Shown here: piece by piece, positions 16,859 to 23,985 of the stretch
Numbering within the stretch: the first letter of the stretch is position 1
How the letters are laid out: each line of letters starts with the position of its first letter
Source: G963691885 sp963691885
GTDB lineage: Bacteria; Pseudomonadota; Alphaproteobacteria; UBA8366; Aestuariispiraceae
Direction: 5' to 3'
Assembly (NCBI GenBank): GCA_963691885.1
Contig: OY829843.1
Span: 4,960,001-5,024,000, forward strand
DNA: 64,000 nucleotides
Made by a program: the position numbers and the translations under genes
The notes under the pieces: model-generated
What the model was told of the DNA's origin: nothing
Databases searched by the model: none
Seen by the model: the letters and a program-made list of their open reading frames with translations, nothing else

Positions 16859-17638
16859 ATGGCTGAAACGACAACAACACAAAGTGCAGAAGGTCTCGAT
16901 GGCAGCCGCCTGATCGCCGTTGCCAGCGGCAAAGGTGGTGTCGGCAAGACCTGGTTCGCTATTACACTCGCCCATTCGCTTGCCCGAAGCGGCCAAAGGG
17001 TTCTGTTGTTTGACGGTGATCTGGGTCTGGCCAATGTCGATATTCAACTGGGATTGATGCCGACCCATGATCTGGGAGAGGTCGTTGCAGGCCAAATCTC
17101 GCTGAAGCAGGCAATCACTCATTTTCAACCAGGCGGCTTCGACATCATTGCCGGACGCTCCGGTACCGGTAATCTTGCCAATATGCCGGGTCCGCGCCTG
17201 TTAAGACTGCGCCAGGAACTGGTTCAGCTTTCCATGAACTACGATCAAGTAGTGCTGGATCTGGGTGCCGGTGTGGATCGAACGGTACAGTTGCTGGCCG
17301 CCTCTGCCGAGCGCTGCCTCCTGGTTATTAACGATGAACCCACAAGTCTCACCGACGCTTATGCATTTCTGAAACTGGCCCATCAGGCGAATGCGGCGCG
17401 CAATGTCTCTATCGTCGTAAACCGGGCCGAAAACGCGGCAATCGGCAAAAAGACCCACGAAACACTGGCGAAGGCCTGCGCGTCCTTCCTGAAATTCACA
17501 CCTGGTTTGGCAGGCGTTGTACGCCGGGATAACAAGGTCCGGGACTCCATCAGGGCGCAAATGCCATTGATCACGCGCTCGCCGACGAGTGAGGCTGCAA
17601 GCGATGTTGAGGCCGTGGCGGCACAATTATTGCTTTGA
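16859..17638 (+). CDS. flhG: MinD-like flagellar number regulator FlhG
   Basis: 259 residues of the ParA/MinD ATPase family. The deviant Walker A KGGVGKT lies at residues 25-31, followed by LLFDGDLGLANVDIQLGLMP. FlhG (FleN) limits flagella number and antagonises FlhF; the flhF-flhG order supports this identity over MinD. The first about 17 residues are polar, without the DQAxxLR FlhF-activating motif that I can see. Confidence 0.9.
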   Translation: MAETTTTQSAEGLDGSRLIAVASGKGGVGKTWFAITLAHSLARSGQRVLLFDGDLGLANVDIQLGLMPTHDLGEVVAGQISLKQAITHFQPGGFDIIAGRSGTGNLANMPGPRLLRLRQELVQLSMNYDQVVLDLGAGVDRTVQLLAASAERCLLVINDEPTSLTDAYAFLKLAHQANAARNVSIVVNRAENAAIGKKTHETLAKACASFLKFTPGLAGVVRRDNKVRDSIRAQMPLITRSPTSEAASDVEAVAAQLLL

Positions 17639-17733
17639 GAATACGGCGTATCCAGACTTGGCTCAGAAGGGCTGATCTGGAACGAAGCGCAACACAGTAA
17701 AGAAACCAGACCGGCTATAAAGGCAGAATCGCC

Positions 17734-20700
17734 ATGAATACGCCCGTCCCCCCCTCGGCCACTCAAACTGGCGCGACCGGGGGCACAAACTCGGCCCAAA
17801 ACAACCAGGCACCGGCCACCATTGTCCGGGCCCCGGATGCGCTGGGCGCATCAACCGGCCAAAGACTGACCGGTACGATTGTCGACCGTCCCGCAGCCGG
17901 GCAAGTCACAATACAGATCTCATCGGGCACGCTGACATTGCAAACGCCGCTGGGCGGTGCCATCGGGGAAAACATCTCAATCCGGATAACACAATCCGGT
18001 CCCCCGGTTCAGGCCCAGGTTCAGTTGCAGTCTACAGCGACCGCATCCAAAAATTCGGCATCAACCCAAACGCAGGCAGGGGCGCAATCATCGGCACAAA
18101 CTTCTGCACAACCCACGGCTTCTTCACCGAGTGGTGCGAATGCGCCCGGCGCCCAAACTGCCACAGCCAGCACCCAAAACGCATCTGTTGTCACCAATTT
18201 GACCCAGGGGGCCTCTGTCCCACTAACCGTCCTTTCAGGGTCCCAACTGGCCGTCGCTGCACAGGCACCTCGGCCTGCAACACCGTCAAGGCAGACCGGC
18301 CCGGAAGCAGGGCGAACAAGCACAGGCCAAGCAACCCCCAGTCAATCGGCTTCGTCAAATTCCGCGTCAGGCGCCGCACCGGCAAAACCCGTTACCACAA
18401 CCCCATACGGTCGCCACGGACAACCATTGAACCAGACCGCGCCCCAGACGCAGCCTGTAAACCCATCAGGACCAGTGACGCAGACCGCAAGCGCGGCTCC
18501 CGTTCAACCCGCAACCCCGGCGGCCCCGGCGACAGTCCCGCCACCCGCGCCAGCCCCGCAGCCCGCACCTGCTGCCAACACGGCACCACCTGCCCCCAGC
18601 AGCAGCGCACTACCAACTGCTCAGCCAAGCGCACCGGCACCAAATCCCGCGCCAGCCCCGCAGCCCGCGCCTGCTGCCAACACGGCACCACCTGCCCCCA
18701 GCAGCAGCGCACCGCCACCTGCTCAGCCAAACGCCCCGGCACCAAATCCCGCGCCAGCCCCGCAGCCCGCACCGGCTGCCAACACGGCACCACCTGCCCC
18801 CAGCAGCAGCGCACAACCACCTGCACAGCCCAGCGCCCCGGCGCCAAATCCAGCGCCAGCCCCGCAGCCCGCACCGGCTGCCAACACGGCACCACCTGCC
18901 CCCAGCAACAGCGCACCACCACCTGCGCAACCCAGTGCTCCGGCTTCCAATCCAGCGCCAGCCCCGCAGCCCGCGCCTGCTGCCAACACGGCACCACCTG
19001 CCCCCAGCAACAGCGCACCGCCACCTGCGCAACCCAGTGCTCCGACTTCCAATCCCGCGCCAGCCCCGCAGCCCGCGCCTGCTACCAACACGGCACCGCC
19101 TGCCCCCAGCAGCAGCGCACCACCACCTGCACAGCCAAGCGCCCCGGCACCAAATACAGCGCCAGCCCCGCAACCCGCACCCGCTGCCAACACGGCACTA
19201 CCTGCCCCCAGCAGCAGCGCACCGCCACCTGCACAGCCAAGCACCCCGGCACCAAATCCAGCGCCAGCACCACAGACCGCACCTGCTGCCAACACGGCAC
19301 CACCTGCCCCCATCAGCAGCGCACCGCCACCTCCTCAGCCAAGCGCCCCGGCGCCAAATCCCGCGCCAGCCCCGCAGCCCGCACCTGCTGCCAACACGGC
19401 ACCACCTGCCCCCATCAGCAGCGCACCGCCACCTGCTCAGCCAAGCGCTCCAGCACCAAATCCCGCGCCAGCCCCGCAGCCCGTACCTGCAGCCAACACA
19501 GCACTACCTGCCGCCAGCAATAATGCGCCGCCACCTGCACAGCCAAGCGCACCGGCTCCAAATCCAGCGCCAGCCCCGCAGCCCGCACCTGCTGCCAACA
19601 CGGCACGACCTGCCCCTAGCAGCAGCGCACCGCCACCTGTTCAGCCAAGCCCCCCGGCTTCAAATCCCGCGCAAACATCGCAGCCAGCGCCTACAACAAC
19701 AGCACCACCGGCACCCGGTTCTGGAGTTTCACCGCAACCAGGGCCATCGGCAAATACCGCGGCACCTGCCCCCATTGGCACTACAACCCAGCCGGTAACG
19801 CAATCAAACACAGTGCCATACAGCCCTGGGGCAACTGCTCAGCCAACACCGGCAGGCACTAACAATCCAGCCGTCGCAAGTACTGGCAAAGCCACACCAT
19901 CTATTCAGCCGGCGACACAAAGCCCGAATGCAACAACGCTGCAATCAACACCGCCAACAGTCAGCACCGCACAGCCATCTTCCGGTAACGCGCCACCACC
20001 AATTGTTCAGCAGGGCACACAGACGTCAGGCAGCATACCAACACCAACAACGGTCATAAGTTCCGCCTCGCAACCACCAGCATCTGCGAACAATCCAAGC
20101 ACCGCACCACCGTCACCCGGCGTTAGTCCCCCTGCAAACCCTATAAGCCAAGGCCCGACCAGCTACATACCGGTAAAACCGGGATCAACTACAACGGCGC
20201 GTTTGGCATTAATCCAGCCACCGGGCACCGCCCTACCAGCCAGCGGGCTTTTAGCACCACCAAGCGTTACGGGGTTAAGTGGTGCCGGCTTGCCACCAAT
20301 CAGCGGTGTGGTCACCGGCCATTCCGTAAACGGCGCAACCTTGATACAGAGTGGCAATGCGACGCTGTCCCTCGCAAGTACCAGCACCCCGCTGCCGACC
20401 GGCACGCAAGTGGTCCTGGATCTTCTGGAAACACCCAGGCCTGCCTCCGCCAATCGATCCGTTACCTCGACTGGTCAACAGGCAGGCGGTTTTGAGGTCT
20501 TGAGAGAGGTGATTGGCCTGCTGCAACAGTCCGACCCGACAGCCGCACGCGCAATCTCACAGAACCTCGTACCCAATACAGGCACGCAACTTGCCCCTGC
20601 ACTGCTGTTCCTTCTCAGCGCCTTGCGGATTAGTGGCATGCCTGGCTGGCTCGGCCGGGAAAATATTGCGGCGCTGGAACGCTTACGCAGAGGCAGCGTC

Positions 20701-21138
20701 GGTCGCCTGGAAAAGGAATTGTCGGCGGGCCAGGGTAAGGTCAGAGACATCAATGGTGGTGAGTGGCGCATGGTACAGATGCCGGTTATTGATCATGGAA
20801 ACATAAATCCCCTGCGCCTATACATCCGCGATCAAGCCAGCAATGCCAAAGGTGAAGAGGAAAATCAGCAGAAAGAGAACCGTTTCGTGGTGGAGGTGAA
20901 TTTCACAAAACTTGGGCCTTTCCAATTCGACAGTCTGGTTCGCGACAAACAGATCGATCTGATGGTCCGCACGCACGAACCCGTGCCTGCCGATTTCAAA
21001 CACGACATTCACACACTTTTCACCAACACAATTTCAGCCCTCGGCTTTGCGGGTACGGTCGGCTACCATGTTGCCAGTCAATTTGACCTGAAACCCGCAG
21101 AAGATCAGACAGCAAACAAGAACGCCTTTTCGATATAG
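17734..21138 (+). CDS. FliK-like protein with Pro-rich tandem repeats
   Basis: 1134 residues. Residues 1-270 are Thr/Gln/Ala-rich; residues 271-644 are eleven near-identical 34-residue Pro/Ala repeats; residues 645-850 are a looser Pro/Thr linker. A folded C-terminal domain at about 1000-1115 contains RFVVEVNFTKLGPFQFDSLV and LFTNTISALGFAGTVGYHV. The C-terminal pattern resembles the FliK hook-length domain, so this may be a second FliK-type ruler or an export-control protein. The ATG at 17734 has a weak AGG before it. It follows flhG and is joined closely to the next gene. I am sure it is a gene but not of its exact role. Confidence 0.7.
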   Translation: MNTPVPPSATQTGATGGTNSAQNNQAPATIVRAPDALGASTGQRLTGTIVDRPAAGQVTIQISSGTLTLQTPLGGAIGENISIRITQSGPPVQAQVQLQSTATASKNSASTQTQAGAQSSAQTSAQPTASSPSGANAPGAQTATASTQNASVVTNLTQGASVPLTVLSGSQLAVAAQAPRPATPSRQTGPEAGRTSTGQATPSQSASSNSASGAAPAKPVTTTPYGRHGQPLNQTAPQTQPVNPSGPVTQTASAAPVQPATPAAPATVPPPAPAPQPAPAANTAPPAPSSSALPTAQPSAPAPNPAPAPQPAPAANTAPPAPSSSAPPPAQPNAPAPNPAPAPQPAPAANTAPPAPSSSAQPPAQPSAPAPNPAPAPQPAPAANTAPPAPSNSAPPPAQPSAPASNPAPAPQPAPAANTAPPAPSNSAPPPAQPSAPTSNPAPAPQPAPATNTAPPAPSSSAPPPAQPSAPAPNTAPAPQPAPAANTALPAPSSSAPPPAQPSTPAPNPAPAPQTAPAANTAPPAPISSAPPPPQPSAPAPNPAPAPQPAPAANTAPPAPISSAPPPAQPSAPAPNPAPAPQPVPAANTALPAASNNAPPPAQPSAPAPNPAPAPQPAPAANTARPAPSSSAPPPVQPSPPASNPAQTSQPAPTTTAPPAPGSGVSPQPGPSANTAAPAPIGTTTQPVTQSNTVPYSPGATAQPTPAGTNNPAVASTGKATPSIQPATQSPNATTLQSTPPTVSTAQPSSGNAPPPIVQQGTQTSGSIPTPTTVISSASQPPASANNPSTAPPSPGVSPPANPISQGPTSYIPVKPGSTTTARLALIQPPGTALPASGLLAPPSVTGLSGAGLPPISGVVTGHSVNGATLIQSGNATLSLASTSTPLPTGTQVVLDLLETPRPASANRSVTSTGQQAGGFEVLREVIGLLQQSDPTAARAISQNLVPNTGTQLAPALLFLLSALRISGMPGWLGRENIAALERLRRGSVGRLEKELSAGQGKVRDINGGEWRMVQMPVIDHGNINPLRLYIRDQASNAKGEEENQQKENRFVVEVNFTKLGPFQFDSLVRDKQIDLMVRTHEPVPADFKHDIHTLFTNTISALGFAGTVGYHVASQFDLKPAEDQTANKNAFSI
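18544..19665 (+). repeat. Eleven tandem 102-bp repeats inside the FliK-like gene
   Basis: Each unit is 102 bp, encoding 34 residues of the form PAPAPQPAPAANTAPPAPSS followed by a SAPPPAQPSAPAPN-like end. Eleven full copies fit head to tail without a gap, and a degenerate twelfth follows to about 19785. Units differ by scattered base changes; 4 and 5 are almost the same, as are 8 and 9, pointing to recent unequal exchange. Because 102 is a multiple of three, copy number can change without breaking the frame. Long open frames on the minus strand here are by-products of the repeat. Confidence 0.95.
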
Positions 21139-21145
21139 TACTGAT

Positions 21146-21610
21146 ATGGAAAACGAAACCGCACCAGATGCCGCCCCCCTTGTTCTCGACACAGAGGCTT
21201 TGTCGCCACGTGTCGCGCGTCAGTCTGCCATCCGGACGGTGAATGGACCCGAGCCCTCGTCCGCGACGGTCAGCGATTACCTCTCCGTTCTGACAGGTGA
21301 AATTCGAAAGGAAGGTCACCAGGCCATAAAGGTCGACGTCTTTTATGTGCCCGGGCGACTGCTGCTGAAGCTGCCCGATTTTGCGCAGTATCTGACACTC
21401 TTGTCGGCAGAACAGGATGAAACGCTTCAAGCGCTGGCACACAAGATTTTGGACGACCTCAACAATGAGCTTGTGGCCAGATGGGTTCAGGTACGTCTTG
21501 AGCAAAAAGATGCGGACAATCCTGTCTTCCGCGAGCGCATCATGGCGGAAGATCAAGAACCGCGTTGGTCTAATCCAGCGCTGATGGCGCGGATCCCTCC
21601 CCTGACCTGA
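21146..21610 (+). CDS. Unknown protein at the end of the flagellar block
   Basis: 154 residues, no named domain. It starts 8 bp after the FliK-like gene, so the two are probably co-transcribed. Residues about 45-130 look folded (ATVSDYLSVLTGEIRKEGHQ, then VDVFYVPGRLLLKLPDFAQY), with a mixed beta/helix pattern. No signal peptide or membrane segment. Its place suggests a partner or chaperone of the FliK-like protein, which is inference only. Confidence 0.75.
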   Translation: MENETAPDAAPLVLDTEALSPRVARQSAIRTVNGPEPSSATVSDYLSVLTGEIRKEGHQAIKVDVFYVPGRLLLKLPDFAQYLTLLSAEQDETLQALAHKILDDLNNELVARWVQVRLEQKDADNPVFRERIMAEDQEPRWSNPALMARIPPLT

Positions 21611-21780
21611 AAGTAAAACGGCTTCACAACAGAATAATTACAAGTATATTTCTTAGAATCACATCATTTCTAAAGTAATGACATAATACTGTAACAAATT
21701 TTGCAGTAAAACTTTCAACGAACACCGTCTAAAATCAATTATCTTCGTCGGTTAGCGGTCTCCTGAAAGGTACTGCGGAA

Positions 21781-22518
21781 ATGTCAGTAATCCCTACCCC
21801 CCTTGACTTCAAAGGTGACCCCTCCCGGTTCACCGACGCTTTGATGACCTGGTTCCATACTGCAGGAAACGACGTTACGACCGGCGGCGACAAGACACTT
21901 CTGGACCATGCCGCTACCAGTGCGCATCTGGCTCAAAAGGACAATGCGCCAAAAACCGAAATTGTATCAGCATACTTTCACATGGTGGGCGCATTATTGA
22001 TGCGGCATGATCCAGCCGACCCCATTACCCTCAACTTGCCACAACAGGTTCAACTTGGGGCAACCTGGCTGGAAAAATTTTTTCCCCGCACCGTAACGGA
22101 ACCGGTTCGGCTTTATCCTCTGGGACGACGCTGGTTGCTGGCGCTGGACAAGAACTACAGAGCGCTCCTTACCGACCGGGAATATCGCGAACTGGCCGAT
22201 CTGGGGGGGCCTCTCGTCTCAAAAGAGAGGGAGCGCTTTGAAAACCTTCCAAATTGGCAGGCAGCGGTTTCTTTGGCACGCCGACATGACGTTGCAACGG
22301 TCCAGAAACCGTGTGCGCAAACCAGACAGACGACCCCTGCGGGCACAGTAACCCCGGGTTCTACGGTTCCATTTGTAAAGAACGGAATCGTGCAACAGGC
22401 CATTCAAAACTGCCTGACCGTGCCCCATTCCGTCCTGGTTGATAACAATATGTCTGTTTCGACAGCGACCAAGGGTCGGCCGAACGGCGCGCCTCACTCT
22501 GTTTCGGCAACAATATAG
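21781..22518 (+). CDS. Degenerate HD-domain protein
   Basis: 245 residues. The middle resembles predicted HD phosphohydrolases of the inositol-oxygenase/PhnZ-like group: the DHAATSAHLAQ segment near residue 41, then YFHMVG where the family has LHD-IG, and later RLYPLGRRWLLALDKNYRAL and ADLGGPLVSKERERFENLP. The aspartate of the metal-binding HD pair is replaced by Met, so classical two-metal chemistry is doubtful. The C-terminal 60 residues (Thr/Val/Pro-rich) are not part of the fold. The stop lies 25 bp inside the end of the convergent cytochrome gene. It has its own 170-bp upstream region. Confidence 0.6.
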   Translation: MSVIPTPLDFKGDPSRFTDALMTWFHTAGNDVTTGGDKTLLDHAATSAHLAQKDNAPKTEIVSAYFHMVGALLMRHDPADPITLNLPQQVQLGATWLEKFFPRTVTEPVRLYPLGRRWLLALDKNYRALLTDREYRELADLGGPLVSKERERFENLPNWQAAVSLARRHDVATVQKPCAQTRQTTPAGTVTPGSTVPFVKNGIVQQAIQNCLTVPHSVLVDNNMSVSTATKGRPNGAPHSVSATI

Positions 22519-22877
22519 GCCAAGACATTTTCCACTTCGCCTGCTTTACGAAGTCCGCGAAACGCCATGCGGGTCCCCTTCATATAGGCCTTTGGGTTTT
22601 CAAGATATCCGGCAAGAGTTTCGTTATCCCAAACAATCCCGCTATTCTTCATCACCTTGGAAAACCCGGTGAACCCGTCCACCGTTCCTGCCGCGCGCCC
22701 CATAATCCCGTGCAAGCACGGTCCAATTTTGTGTTTACCGGCTTCCAGGGCGTGGCACGCCTTACATTTGTTGAAAACCTTCTTCCCGGCGGCTGCATCG
22801 CCTTCAGCATATGCGGCCCCGGCAACAGACAGACTGAGGATAACGGCGCTGGCCATCATTGAAATTCTAAATGTCAT
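22494..22877 (-). CDS. Periplasmic c-type cytochrome (class I)
   Basis: 127 residues. A signal peptide ends at about residue 24 (AAYA-EG). The heme motif CKACH is at residues 38-42, and a likely axial Met is Met104 in GTRMAFRGL. This is the small cytochrome c2/c550-like layout used for electron transfer in the periplasm. An unusual Cys at 54 (IGPCLHG) replaces the Asn of the common GPNLHG. The gene stands alone, and its 3' end overlaps the HD-like gene by 25 bp. The redox partner cannot be told from here. Confidence 0.93.
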   Translation of the reverse strand: MTFRISMMASAVILSLSVAGAAYAEGDAAAGKKVFNKCKACHALEAGKHKIGPCLHGIMGRAAGTVDGFTGFSKVMKNSGIVWDNETLAGYLENPKAYMKGTRMAFRGLRKAGEVENVLAYIVAETE

Positions 22878-22951
22878 GACACTCTCTATGCATTGTTTAA
22901 ATGCAAGAAAAGTATCTCTAAAAATGAATTAAATCAAACTTTGGAGGGATT

Positions 22952-23533
22952 TTAACGTCCTGCCGCACCTGTTCGAACCGGCGCTATATCCGCGACCGAC
23001 CCGACGGCCATCTCAAGATCCAGGGTCATATTTTCAAGATCTTCAAGCGCAAGGTTGTTCACGTCAAACTCATCTAAACCATCAGGTACTACTGTCTCAT
23101 TATCCTCCGGAATCATCGCGATCTGCGGCGATGCGCCTAACGGCACGTCAACAAGTTCCAGATCCGGGTTCATGTCCGCAATGACCGGGTATCGATACGC
23201 CTGCGTGGCGGGGGCTCCCAGTTCAGCAAGCGCCACCGCATGTTCTACCCCTTTGAGTCGGGTTCCAGCCACAACGACAGGCGCGATATTGTCGTCACTC
23301 TGTATATCTACTTCCGTTGGCAAACAGAAATCATATCCCCTCAGGGGATGAACCATAGAGCAATCCTTGGCGACTGCGGCGGAGACCGCGTGATCGGTCA
23401 GCCCCTTCCCGGTCACCAACCAACTTCCCGATCCAATGATCAGAGAAGCGACCTCCAGTGCCGGTGGTAAAGCACATCCACCAAGGCCCAACATCGCGCC
23501 CCCGGCAATCAGCATTTTAAACTTAACGACCAT
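22952..23533 (-). CDS. Predicted lipoprotein of unknown function
   Basis: 193 residues with a lipoprotein signal peptide and lipobox LGGC at about residues 17-20 after a hydrophobic stretch. The segment TGKGLTDHAVSAAVAKDC followed by HPLRGYDFC recurs in lipoproteins of many alphaproteobacteria, but I know no function. The C-terminal half is acidic (EFDVNNLALEDLENMTLDLE). It is transcribed away from fdhA across a 450-bp gap that carries a CtrA-like site on its own strand. Confidence 0.75.
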   Translation of the reverse strand: MVVKFKMLIAGGAMLGLGGCALPPALEVASLIIGSGSWLVTGKGLTDHAVSAAVAKDCSMVHPLRGYDFCLPTEVDIQSDDNIAPVVVAGTRLKGVEHAVALAELGAPATQAYRYPVIADMNPDLELVDVPLGASPQIAMIPEDNETVVPDGLDEFDVNNLALEDLENMTLDLEMAVGSVADIAPVRTGAAGR

Positions 23534-23985
23534 GACTACCCCGTTTATTTCGGAACCAGCAGCACGGTGTATCCTTCAGAACACGCCATCCCGCGCCAGT
23601 AGGTTCGAAACAGAACCCCTGCGCCCGAATATTGACCACTTTTGCGTTTCCAACCCCCACCAAAAACGCAACAATGATCAAAATCTGCCCAATATAATGA
23701 TATGTTAATAAACCGTTAATCAAAAGCGCAAATCGATCAGGTTCGTCGCAATTTCACTGAAATTTTTTGACGATTTGTTGCGAGATCGAACAAGACGAAG
23801 AAACAAAAGCGCAAAGGGGTCGTCGCCGCGCCAATCCGTGACGCATTAAGGTTATGGAGCAGACAAGACAGGGTTTATTCGGAAAGGTAGCCGGGTTTTT
23901 GGGTGCCTGAGCATGCAAGGAAGAAGGTGATGGTGCGACGCGCCGGGATTGATCGCAGCCGTTTTACAGTAAAGGTAACTTGAAG
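23534..23985. promoter_or_regulatory. Divergent intergenic region, 452 bp
   Basis: Holds the promoters of the lipoprotein gene (minus) and of fdhA (plus). It includes a CtrA-like site near 23704-23719. Bases 23750-23900 show no repeat, RNA gene or clear -35/-10 pair that I could support. No coding frame is convincing. Confidence 0.35.
23704..23719 (-). promoter_or_regulatory. Candidate CtrA box
   Basis: On the minus strand the sequence reads TTAACGGTTTATTAAC, an exact match to TTAA-N7-TTAAC. It lies 170 bp upstream of the lipoprotein gene and 265 bp upstream of fdhA. The consensus is short and AT-rich, so chance is possible. Confidence 0.45.

Noticed and set aside
18392..19798. Long open frames on the minus strand and in a second plus frame across the Pro-rich repeat
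   Set aside because: The 102-bp unit is a multiple of three, so any frame without a stop in one unit stays open; the products are odd Gly/Ala/Trp/Cys or His/Pro repeats without start signals.
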